Part shown: positions 1-7,792 of the stretch, in pieces
How the letters are laid out: each line of letters begins with the position of its first letter
Position numbering within the stretch: the first letter of the stretch is position 1
Assembly: GCA_964424355.1 (NCBI GenBank)
Contig: CAYRIO010000003.1
Coordinates: forward strand, 62,001 to 126,000
Source of the DNA: CAZEHS01 sp964424355
Lineage (GTDB): Bacteria; Bacillota; Clostridia; Peptostreptococcales; Acidaminobacteraceae
Length of the DNA: 64,000 nucleotides
Reading direction: 5' to 3'
Translations under genes and position numbers: made by a program
Notes under the pieces: model-generated
Seen by the model: the letters and a program-made list of their open reading frames with translations, nothing else
Databases searched by the model: none
What the model was told of the DNA's origin: nothing

Positions 1-921
1 CAGTGGATTCAGGCGGAATTGCTGAAGCGGGCGGCAGAAAGCCAGATATACCGGATTGATCATTATCTGGGGAAGGATATGATCCGCAACATCCTGGCAC
101 TGCGGTTCGGAAACCGGCTGTTTGAAGAAAGTTGGAACGGCAGGGCTCTGTCCCTCGTGAAGATCATCAGCTCAGAAACCGCAGGGGTCGAGGAACGGCT
201 GGATTATTATGATCGTGCGGGGGCCATCAATGATATGATCCAGAGCCATCTCCTGCAGATCATGGCCCTGGTTGCCATGGATGCGCCGCTGAATTTTGAG
301 GCGGAAAGCATCCGGCGCAGAAAAATTGAAATCCTGAACCGTATCGGCCTGGCGAAGCATGGCACTGTCGATGTGGGCCAGTATGCAGGGTATCGGGAGG
401 TTGCGCCGAGCTTTTCCGATTCCCGGACGGAAACATATGTCCGGGCTGTTTTGGCAGTGAATCTTCCAGAATGGGAGCACACCCGGTTTATTGTGGAAAC
501 CGGGAAGAAAATGAGTGAGAAACGGATGGAAATCGTTCTGGAATTCCGGCCCAATCTCCTGTGTATCACGAGCACCGAGCAAATGGACGTATTGCCGAAT
601 CAGCTGGTGATCCAGGTATATCCCACGGAGGGGGTACACCTGCGGTTCAATTCCAAAGCACCGGGTTACGATTTCAAAATGGAATCCGTGGATACTGAAT
701 ATTGCCATTCCTGCCGGGTTATCGGGAACAGGCCGGAGGCCTACGTAAAGCTGCTGATGGATGTCCAGGCTGGGGATAAGACGCTGTTTGCCGGATGTGA
801 AGAGTTGGCTCTCCAGTGGCGGATTTCAGATCAGATCCGTGAGGCGGCTGGTCAAACGGATCTTTGGATCTATCCGGCAGGTATTCCCAGCAGAGCGGGC
901 GAGGCGGCAGGTGATTTTTAA
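1..921 (+). CDS. zwf: Glucose-6-phosphate 1-dehydrogenase, C-terminal part (5' end outside window)
   Basis: The frame is open from base 1, so this is a partial gene of about 306 visible codons ending at TAA 919-921. It begins just before the active-site signature YRIDHYLGK, which in characterised glucose-6-phosphate dehydrogenases holds the catalytic histidine and the substrate-binding lysine. The rest matches the C-terminal substrate and dimerisation domain, including the LVIQVYPTEG stretch. The family is normally about 480-500 residues, so the missing part is the NADP-binding Rossmann domain. The enzyme oxidises glucose-6-phosphate to 6-phosphogluconolactone at the entry of the oxidative pentose phosphate pathway. 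pgi and a glucokinase lie 12-14 kb downstream, outside this transcription unit. The family assignment is secure; completeness cannot be judged. Confidence 0.93.
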   Translation, partial: QWIQAELLKRAAESQIYRIDHYLGKDMIRNILALRFGNRLFEESWNGRALSLVKIISSETAGVEERLDYYDRAGAINDMIQSHLLQIMALVAMDAPLNFEAESIRRRKIEILNRIGLAKHGTVDVGQYAGYREVAPSFSDSRTETYVRAVLAVNLPEWEHTRFIVETGKKMSEKRMEIVLEFRPNLLCITSTEQMDVLPNQLVIQVYPTEGVHLRFNSKAPGYDFKMESVDTEYCHSCRVIGNRPEAYVKLLMDVQAGDKTLFAGCEELALQWRISDQIREAAGQTDLWIYPAGIPSRAGEAAGDF

Positions 922-967
922 GAGATTCCAGAACGGCTAAAATGGTGTAAAATGGGGGAAGGTCGAG

Positions 968-1558
968 ATGATTGATACAAAAATGCGGGACTTCTTTCAA
1001 CCTGCATTCACTGCGCTGAGTATCCCACTGGTGAAGGCAGGGATCAGTCCCAACACGGTTACAGGTCTGGCCTTTGTCACAGGGCTCAGCAGCGGCGCAT
1101 TGGTGGCTGAGGGGCAGCTGGCCATTGGATTGACGGTGCTGTGGTTTTCAGGGCTTCTGGATGTTCTGGATGGGACAGTGGCCCGGCTCAGTGGCAGCAG
1201 CAGTAAGGCAGGTGCCTATATGGACCTGATCCTGGACCGCATGGTGGAGGCCGCTGTCATCTTAGGCTTTGCCTGGCGGTTTCCGGAATCGGCATTCGCT
1301 TACCTCTTGTTCTTTACTGCGGTGATTTTCAATTTTTCAACCTTCGTGGTAGCCGGAGCCCTGTTCAAGAACACTGGGCAAAAAAGCTTCCACCATGATG
1401 TGGGCCTGACGGAACGGACAGAAACCTTCCTGGCCTTCACTGCCATGGGAGTCTGGCCCGAACAGATTTTTGGCATCCTGATGGCGTTCAATCTACTGGT
1501 TTTTTACACCGGGATCCTCCGTTTTGTCAAGGTGGTCCGGTTTTTGAAAGTTGGATGA
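968..1558 (+). CDS. CDP-alcohol phosphatidyltransferase family membrane protein
   Basis: A 196-residue integral membrane protein. It carries the family signature D-x2-DG-x2-AR-x8-G-x3-D-x3-D, seen as DVLDGTVARL followed by KAGAYMDLILDR at about residues 65-92. These aspartates bind the metal and the CDP-diacylglycerol pyrophosphate. Several hydrophobic segments follow. Members transfer a phosphatidyl group to an alcohol acceptor (glycerol-3-phosphate, serine, inositol phosphate and others). The acceptor cannot be read from sequence, so pgsA or pssA is not claimed. The start is ATG 968, preceded by a GGGGGAAGG-like ribosome binding site. It follows zwf by 46 bp and precedes a transporter operon by 37 bp, so co-transcription is possible. 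Confidence 0.88.
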   Translation: MIDTKMRDFFQPAFTALSIPLVKAGISPNTVTGLAFVTGLSSGALVAEGQLAIGLTVLWFSGLLDVLDGTVARLSGSSSKAGAYMDLILDRMVEAAVILGFAWRFPESAFAYLLFFTAVIFNFSTFVVAGALFKNTGQKSFHHDVGLTERTETFLAFTAMGVWPEQIFGILMAFNLLVFYTGILRFVKVVRFLKVG

Positions 1559-1595
1559 ATTTTTTTAAAAATACTGACAATTAGGGAGAAAGTCT

Positions 1596-2822
1596 GTGAA
1601 ACAAATAAAACGTATTATCTTGGGAATTGTTGTGCTGACGGTGGCTGTGATACTAGTGGCTTGCGGAACCCAGGCGGTTCCGGAACAGAAAACCACCGCC
1701 TTTGATAACTGGGACCAGGTGGTTTCTGAGGGACGGGACCAGGAAGTCACGATTCTCATGTGGGGAGGAAATGAAGGCATCAACCGATATATGGATGGAT
1801 TCATTGCAGATAAGCTGAAAAAACAGTACGGCATCACCCTGAAGCGGGTTCCGATGAATCCGCCGGAGTATCTGGGCAAGCTGCTGAACGAGAAAAAGGG
1901 GACGGTCGATCCCGGAACAGCGGATCTTTTGTGGATCAACGCGGAAAATTTCAGAACCGCCCGTCAGGGGGATCTGCTCTGGGGGCCGTTCACCCAGCTG
2001 CTGCCGAATTTCGACACATACTACGACACCGAAGCGCCGGATATGAAGCAGGATACCGGCATCCCCATCGAGGGGTATGAAGCCATCTGGGGCAGGGCAC
2101 AGCTGGTTCTCACCTACGATGAAGCGGTTACTCCCAATCCGCCGAAAAATTTCAAGGAGCTGGAGGCGTGGGTCAAAGCGAACCCTGGAAAGTTCACGTA
2201 TCCTAAGCTGCCGGACGATTTTGCCGGGGTTGCCTTTGTCCGGACAGCATTCACTGAACTGACCGGAGAGGATTATACCCAGGAGATGACGGAACAGGCA
2301 TTCACGATCCAAGCGGACAAGGTCATGGCTTATTTCAAAGGGATCAGCCCCTACCTGTGGCGGGAAGGCAAAGCATATCCAGCAACGCAGGCTCAGCAGG
2401 ACGAATTGTTCCGAAACGGCGAAGTGGCCTTCACCATGGGCTTTGAAATCGGAAAGACCGATGGGCTTGTGAAGCAGGGGGTCTACCCGGCTACGGTGAA
2501 ATCCTATGTTTTCGACACCGGCACCATTGGCAATTCTCACTACCTTGCAATACCTGCCAATGCACCGCAAAAGGCAGCGGCCCTGCTTGTCATCGATGCC
2601 CTGCAGAGTCCGGAAGCACAGCTTGAAAAATTCAAATCCGATATCTGGGGGGATATGCCGGCCTTCGATGCGGCCAAACTCAGTGCACAACAGCAGGCTG
2701 CATTGAAGGAACTGGATGGCTCCCTGTCGGTTGAAACCTTGGCAACCCACCGACTGCCGGAGATGAAAGCCCAATACATCGACTGGATCAAAGCCAGCTG
2801 GACAAAAAATCTGGGAGAATAA
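1596..2822 (+). CDS. YnjB-like ABC transporter substrate-binding lipoprotein
   Basis: A 408-residue exported lipoprotein starting at GTG 1596 after a GGGAGAAAG site. The N-terminus has a basic head, a hydrophobic core and a lipobox LVAC, predicting lipid attachment at the cysteine near residue 23. The mature part contains the block MWGGNEGINRYMD and then NEKKGTVDPGTADLLWINAENFRT (given here only as a location, about residues 95-125), which matches the YnjB branch of extracytoplasmic binding proteins. The transported substrate of this family is not firmly established; thiamine-like and other solutes have been suggested. The stop codon overlaps the start of the first permease by one base, so all four transporter genes form one operon. 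Confidence 0.85.
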   Translation: MKQIKRIILGIVVLTVAVILVACGTQAVPEQKTTAFDNWDQVVSEGRDQEVTILMWGGNEGINRYMDGFIADKLKKQYGITLKRVPMNPPEYLGKLLNEKKGTVDPGTADLLWINAENFRTARQGDLLWGPFTQLLPNFDTYYDTEAPDMKQDTGIPIEGYEAIWGRAQLVLTYDEAVTPNPPKNFKELEAWVKANPGKFTYPKLPDDFAGVAFVRTAFTELTGEDYTQEMTEQAFTIQADKVMAYFKGISPYLWREGKAYPATQAQQDELFRNGEVAFTMGFEIGKTDGLVKQGVYPATVKSYVFDTGTIGNSHYLAIPANAPQKAAALLVIDALQSPEAQLEKFKSDIWGDMPAFDAAKLSAQQQAALKELDGSLSVETLATHRLPEMKAQYIDWIKASWTKNLGE

Positions 2823-3733
2823 TGATGAAACGGTTCGCCGACATGAAAAATTGGATGCTGGTACCCATACTGGTCCTTTATATGGTGTTCATCGTCGGCG
2901 GGCTTTTAGCTGTGGGCGTGGAAAGCTTTGGGATGATTCCGTCAATTGGATTGACGGATTTTTCTTTCCATGGCTATCGGGCGGTTCTCAGTCACCCGAG
3001 TTTTACGCGGAATCTCCTCTACTCAGTCTATCTGGCAGGGGTCTCTGCCACGGTGTCGGTCCTGATGGGGGTGGCACTGGCTTACGCACTGGTGGTTGTC
3101 CGCAACCGCTTCCTAAAGGCGTTGACGTTGAGAACCTTGGAATTCGGGCTGATTCTTCCGTATCTGCTGGCGGTTTTCCTGGCCATGCTCTTTTTAGGCC
3201 AGACGGGTATCCTCGCCAGGGGGGGAGCGGCCTTAGGAATCCTTAAGGATTATCGGGATTTTCCCGTGATGATTTTTGATCCCCTGGGAATCGGTATCAT
3301 CTGGACCTTTGTCTTCAAAGGGGCGCCCTTCATCGCGCTTTTCACATACCGGGTCATGGAGCGGATCAGCGGCACGTATCATGAAGTGGCAAGCACCTTG
3401 CAGGCCGGGGAGTGGGCTATCTTCCGACGGATCTATCTGCCGCTTTCCGCCAACACCATCATCTGGTCTGCCTGCGTTGTGCTGGCCTATGATCTGGGTT
3501 CCTTTGAGGTGCCCTATCTCCTGAACGGACTTCGACCCGTTCCCCTGTCTTCCCAGCTGTACAGCGCCTATGTGAGCCCGGATCTGACCACCGGTGTGGA
3601 AGCGATGGCCCTGAGCCTGATCATTCTTCTGACCGGTATCCTGTGTGTCACGGCCTATGGATTGCTGCTAAAAGCGGTGCTAAGAGGAACCGGGCGATCT
3701 GGAAGCGGGGGGGCAGTGAATGATGCGGAATAA
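2822..3733 (+). CDS. ABC transporter permease (YnjC-like, first half)
   Basis: A 303-residue permease with about six transmembrane segments of the binding-protein-dependent (MetI-like) fold. The coupling region EVASTLQAGEWAIFRRIYLP at about residues 185-204 corresponds to the EAA loop that contacts the ATPase. The gene starts with tandem ATG codons at 2822/2825, overlapping the preceding stop by one base, and its 3' end overlaps the next permease by 14 bp. In E. coli the YnjC permease is a single fused chain; here it is split into two genes. Translational coupling across the operon is likely. Confidence 0.87.
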   Translation: MMKRFADMKNWMLVPILVLYMVFIVGGLLAVGVESFGMIPSIGLTDFSFHGYRAVLSHPSFTRNLLYSVYLAGVSATVSVLMGVALAYALVVVRNRFLKALTLRTLEFGLILPYLLAVFLAMLFLGQTGILARGGAALGILKDYRDFPVMIFDPLGIGIIWTFVFKGAPFIALFTYRVMERISGTYHEVASTLQAGEWAIFRRIYLPLSANTIIWSACVVLAYDLGSFEVPYLLNGLRPVPLSSQLYSAYVSPDLTTGVEAMALSLIILLTGILCVTAYGLLLKAVLRGTGRSGSGGAVNDAE

Positions 3734-4523
3734 ATCGGAAGTTTTCTTCTTGGCAGCTTACTGCACGGTGGCAGCAGCAGCCGTGGGATTTATCATCCTG
3801 TTTTCCCTGTTTTCATTTTACCGGTATCCCATCCTCTTACCACAAGGGTTCACATTGGATTACTGGCGCCATGGGGTTCTGGAAAACCGTATTTTACGGG
3901 AGGCGCTGCAGACATCCTGTGTTCTGGGTATCCTGAATGGCGTTTTTTCTTCTCTGATCGGACTGGTTACGGCCCGGGGACTGGCAAAATCAACCTGGGT
4001 GAATCAGCAGGTGGTCACGGTACTGTACTCCATTCCGCTGCTGATTCCAGCCATGGCCCTCTTCATCGGCGTGCATCAGATCATGATCCGCACCGGCCTG
4101 ATCAATACATGGGCAGGGGTGGTGATTGCCCATTCCCTGGTGACCATTCCCTATAGCATCACGCTGTTCCTCAGCTTTTTCAAAGGGATCAGCCCCAATC
4201 TGGAAATCGTTGCCCGTTCTTTGGGTGCTGGGAATCGGCTGATATTTTTCAGGGTCCTGCTTCCCTTGATCAAGCCGGTTGTTTATATGGTCTTTGGCAT
4301 CAGCTTTTTAATTTCCTTTTCGGAGTACTTTTCAACGGCCCTGATCGGTGGGGGACGGGTCATCACCCTTTCCAGTATCATGTATCCGTTGATCAGCAAT
4401 GGGGATATCAACAATGGCTCGGTCATCAGCCTGGTGTTCCTGATCGTTAATGGCGCAGTTCTGCTTGTGGCTGACCACATTGCCCGCAAGAGCATCGGGA
4501 GCCGTAAATATCTTTACGAATAA
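3720..4523 (+). CDS. ABC transporter permease (YnjC-like, second half)
   Basis: A 267-residue second permease of the same importer with about six membrane segments. Its EAA-type loop reads EIVARSLGAGNRLIFFRVLLP (about residues 160-180). It starts at ATG 3720 inside the end of the previous gene, with a purine-rich GGGGGGCAGTGA upstream, and ends 10 bp before the ATPase start. It pairs with the first permease to form the heterodimeric channel. Confidence 0.87.
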   Translation: MMRNKSEVFFLAAYCTVAAAAVGFIILFSLFSFYRYPILLPQGFTLDYWRHGVLENRILREALQTSCVLGILNGVFSSLIGLVTARGLAKSTWVNQQVVTVLYSIPLLIPAMALFIGVHQIMIRTGLINTWAGVVIAHSLVTIPYSITLFLSFFKGISPNLEIVARSLGAGNRLIFFRVLLPLIKPVVYMVFGISFLISFSEYFSTALIGGGRVITLSSIMYPLISNGDINNGSVISLVFLIVNGAVLLVADHIARKSIGSRKYLYE

Positions 4524-4533
4524 GGGGACGCTT

Positions 4534-5610
4534 ATGAAACTCTGCCTGGATAACATCACCTATGCCTATGGAGACAATTGCATCATGAGCGGCATCAATC
4601 TCTGTGTGGAGCCAGGGGAGATCCTGTCGGTCATCGGCCCCTCCGGTGCAGGGAAAACCACGTTGCTCAAATTGATCTCCGGTCAGATCCAACCGGCAGC
4701 CGGACGAATCATCATCGATGATCAGGATATGACAGGCATTCCCCCAGAAAAGCGTAACGTGGGATTTGTGTTCCAATCCCCTCTGCTTTTCCCCCACATG
4801 ACCGTGGCCGAGAATATCTGCTTCGGGCTGGAGGTGAAGGGAAGCCCCCGTGCTTTCATGCGGGAACGCACGGCATATCTGCTGAAGCTTTTGAGGATAG
4901 AAGGACTGGGCAGCCGCATGCCCAATGAGATTTCAGGCGGTCAGCAGCAGCGGGTAGCCATCGCACGGGCCTTGGCTCCGTCGCCAAAGATATTGCTGAT
5001 GGACGAGCCTTTCTCAAATCTTGATCCTTCTCTTCGGTATGATATGGGGATGCTGATCTTAGAGCTGCAGCGTGAAACCGGGGTGACCATTGTTTTTGTC
5101 ACCCACGACCGGGAGGAGAGCATGCTGCTTTCCCATCAAATCGCGGTCCTGATGGCGGGGCGCATTCTCCAATCCGCAGCGCCTCAGAAATTGTACTATG
5201 AACCGGATTCTCTGGCGGTGGGGGCGTATATGGGACTGGGTAATGCCATCGACGGGCGGGTTCGGGGCGGGCGGTTCATCAGTTCCCATCCTGAATTCAG
5301 CGGGCTGCCCCTCGTACAAAATCCACAGGAATCCTCAGGGGGCCATCTCTATTTGCGCCCCCATCAGCTCCAGTTCGTACCGGAGCAGCAGGATTATCGG
5401 ATTGTCGAGCGGCAGATTGTCGGAAAAACCGGCTTGTACCGGGTCGAAAAGGGAACCCTGTCTTTATACGTAGAAGCGTATTCAGACACCCTTCACGAAG
5501 TGGGCGCGCGCTTTGGGATTGCCCCCAAATCTGGACGGCTGCATTTTATCCCCCATGCGAAAGACACATCCATGGAAGGAACGGAGTGGTATAATGAAAC
5601 CATGAAGTGA
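4534..5610 (+). CDS. ABC transporter ATP-binding protein (YnjD-like, with C-terminal extension)
   Basis: A 358-residue ATPase starting at ATG 4534 after AAGGGGACG; a longer open frame upstream lacks a ribosome binding site and overlaps the permease. Walker A is GPSGAGKTT (about residues 35-43), the Q-loop is FVFQSP, the signature is SGGQQQRVAIARA, Walker B is ILLMDEPFSNLD, and the switch histidine is in FVTHDREE. A C-terminal extension of about 130 residues (after about residue 230) resembles the TOBE-type regulatory domain of importer ATPases, longer than the roughly 217-residue E. coli YnjD. It energises the importer encoded immediately upstream. Confidence 0.9.
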   Translation: MKLCLDNITYAYGDNCIMSGINLCVEPGEILSVIGPSGAGKTTLLKLISGQIQPAAGRIIIDDQDMTGIPPEKRNVGFVFQSPLLFPHMTVAENICFGLEVKGSPRAFMRERTAYLLKLLRIEGLGSRMPNEISGGQQQRVAIARALAPSPKILLMDEPFSNLDPSLRYDMGMLILELQRETGVTIVFVTHDREESMLLSHQIAVLMAGRILQSAAPQKLYYEPDSLAVGAYMGLGNAIDGRVRGGRFISSHPEFSGLPLVQNPQESSGGHLYLRPHQLQFVPEQQDYRIVERQIVGKTGLYRVEKGTLSLYVEAYSDTLHEVGARFGIAPKSGRLHFIPHAKDTSMEGTEWYNETMK

Positions 5611-5642
5611 CTCAGATTCACTGAGAAAGTGTGGTAGGACAT

Positions 5643-7727
5643 ATGATCAATTCCCTGTACGAGAAAAAAACACCCGTGATTCTGGTTGCAGACGATTCCA
5701 ATATGGAGCGGATCAATCTTCGGGACTTTTTGAAATTTGAAGGCTATGAGGTTGTTGAAGCCCAGAATGGGGTTGAAGCGGTCGCCCTGTTTAAAAGCAT
5801 GAAGCCGGATGTCGTCCTGCTGGATTTAGTCATGCCTGAAATGGACGGGATCACTGCTTGTGAACGGATGAAATCCACCAATGGAGGCCGGGGAACCGCG
5901 GTGCTTATGATGAGCGCCCTGGGGGATGAAGCCTCCGTGAACAGGGCCTACGCGGCAGGGGCAACGGATTACATCCATAAGCCTGTGAACCAGGCAGTTC
6001 TCAAGCAGCGCCTGAGGCAGGTCATTGCCGCGCAGGAAACCGCAAAGGAGCTGGTACATAATACCGCCTTTTCCGATTCGGTCATCAATCATGCCAGTGA
6101 GGGAATTATCACCATCGATGCTGACAATCGGATCCGGTATCTGAATCCAGCCATCGTAAAGCTGTTCAAATTCAGGGAGGCAGACCTCATTGGCGCAGAC
6201 CTTGCCATGATCCTTCCCGCGTTCAGAGTAGAAGACAATCAGTGTCTGCGTTCAGGGGATTCCATCCAGGAGGCCCCCGTGGAATTCGAAGGGGTGGACA
6301 GTGCTGGCGCCCCCGTGCCCATTGAAATGACCGTTTGCGGATTTTTTGTGGAAGAGCATTGCTATTACACCCTGACGATACGGGATATCACTGCTCGGAA
6401 AAATTACGAAGAAAAAATCCAATATCAGGCGTTCTATGACTCCCTGACAGGGCTTCCAAACCGCGCCTTCCTGAAGGAACGGGTATCTTTTGAGATTTCC
6501 AGGGCGAGGCGGAGCGATACGAAATTTGCCCTCATGTATCTGGATCTGGACCGCTTCAAGCTGATCAACGACACCCTGGGTCACGATACGGGGGATCTGC
6601 TGCTGCAGGAGATTGCCAAGCGTTTGAAGCAGTCTATCCGCTCGGACGATCTGGTGGCCCGCATGGGCGGGGATGAGTTCGTGATTTTGCTCCCGGGGCT
6701 CTTTCATACGGAATTGGTGGGAAAGATCGCTACGAAGATTCTGGACACCGTGAAGCAGCCCATGATTATTGAAGGCAATCGGCTAAACCTCAGCATCAGC
6801 ATTGGCATCACGATTTTTCCCGATGATGCTCAGGACTATGAAATGCTGCTCACCTATGCTGATATTGCCATGTACCGGGCAAAGGAGAATGGAAAGGATA
6901 CTTTCCAGGCCTTTACCCAGGAGCTGAACGCCAAGGCCATGGAACGACTTGACCTTGAAAACGGATTGCGGCAGGCTATCGACGATAACGAATTCGAAGT
7001 ATACTATCAGCCCAAGGTGAATACGAAGACCCTGCAGATTGTTGGGATGGAAGCCCTGGTAAGATGGCAGCACCCGAAATTGGGGATGATTTCACCCATG
7101 AGCTTCATTCCCCTGGCAGAGGAGACTGGCCTCATTGTTCCCATTGGCGCCTGGGTTCTCAAAACGGCATGTCTCCAGAACCAGTCCTTGCAGGATGAAG
7201 GATTGCCGCCATTGACGATTGCCGTAAACCTGTCCATGCGGCAGTTTGAAGCCCAGGACATGGTGGAGACCGTCATGGGGATCCTGGAAGAGACAAAAAT
7301 GAACCCGATGCATCTGGAATTGGAAATTACTGAGAGTATTGCCATGAAGAACGCCCAATACACGGTTTCAGTGATCCAGATCCTTCAAAAGGTAGGCGTC
7401 ACCTTTTCCATCGACGATTTTGGAACAGGTTATTCATCCCTCAGTCAGATCAACAGCCTGTCCGTGGATAAGCTGAAAATCGACAAATCCTTTGTCAGCC
7501 CCATCGACGGCATCAAAGAAAATTCAATCATCGCATCCACGGTGCTGACATTAGGTAAAAACCTGAACATGCTGGTGATTGCCGAAGGGGTAGAGACTCA
7601 GGCCCAGGTGGATTTCTTCACGGATAATGACTGTGATGAGATGCAGGGATATTTCATAGCCAAGCCCATGACTTGGGAAAGCTTTAAAGGGCTTTACCGC
7701 GACAACCTGGAGAAATACAGGCAATAA
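5643..7727 (+). CDS. Response regulator with PAS, GGDEF and EAL domains (cyclic-di-GMP turnover)
   Basis: A protein of about 694 residues in the order REC, PAS, GGDEF, EAL. The receiver spans about residues 10-125 with phosphoacceptor Asp61 (LLDLVMP). A PAS domain follows (about 140-255), then a diguanylate cyclase domain with intact GGDEF at residues 342-346 and an RxxD product-inhibition site five residues before it (RSDD). The phosphodiesterase domain begins with an intact EAL at residue 470 and keeps DDFGTGYSSL. Both catalytic motifs are therefore present. The start is uncertain: GTG 5631 and ATG 5643 are in frame and neither has an ideally spaced ribosome binding site. No histidine kinase is adjacent. 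It may make or degrade the ligand of the riboswitch at 57.4 kb, which is inference. Confidence 0.93.
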   Translation: MINSLYEKKTPVILVADDSNMERINLRDFLKFEGYEVVEAQNGVEAVALFKSMKPDVVLLDLVMPEMDGITACERMKSTNGGRGTAVLMMSALGDEASVNRAYAAGATDYIHKPVNQAVLKQRLRQVIAAQETAKELVHNTAFSDSVINHASEGIITIDADNRIRYLNPAIVKLFKFREADLIGADLAMILPAFRVEDNQCLRSGDSIQEAPVEFEGVDSAGAPVPIEMTVCGFFVEEHCYYTLTIRDITARKNYEEKIQYQAFYDSLTGLPNRAFLKERVSFEISRARRSDTKFALMYLDLDRFKLINDTLGHDTGDLLLQEIAKRLKQSIRSDDLVARMGGDEFVILLPGLFHTELVGKIATKILDTVKQPMIIEGNRLNLSISIGITIFPDDAQDYEMLLTYADIAMYRAKENGKDTFQAFTQELNAKAMERLDLENGLRQAIDDNEFEVYYQPKVNTKTLQIVGMEALVRWQHPKLGMISPMSFIPLAEETGLIVPIGAWVLKTACLQNQSLQDEGLPPLTIAVNLSMRQFEAQDMVETVMGILEETKMNPMHLELEITESIAMKNAQYTVSVIQILQKVGVTFSIDDFGTGYSSLSQINSLSVDKLKIDKSFVSPIDGIKENSIIASTVLTLGKNLNMLVIAEGVETQAQVDFFTDNDCDEMQGYFIAKPMTWESFKGLYRDNLEKYRQ

Positions 7728-7730
7728 GGA

Positions 7731-7784
7731 ACAGCATCAAGAAGGCCCCCCATCAGAATTGATAGGGGGCCTCCTTGATGCTGT
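7731..7784. terminator. Long inverted repeat between convergent genes
   Basis: The outer arms ACAGCATCAAG (7731-7741) and CTTGATGCTGT (7774-7784) enclose an inner hairpin AGGCCCCC...GGGGGCCT. The whole forms one long stem of about 20-25 pairs. There is no clear U-run on either side, but its position between the convergent GGDEF-EAL gene and chemoreceptor gene suggests a bidirectional terminator. Confidence 0.7.
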
Positions 7785-7792
7785 ATTCGGTT

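Noticed and set aside
1653..2774. Open frame of 373 codons on the minus strand
   Set aside because: Antisense to the substrate-binding lipoprotein gene; no ribosome binding site and no family features.
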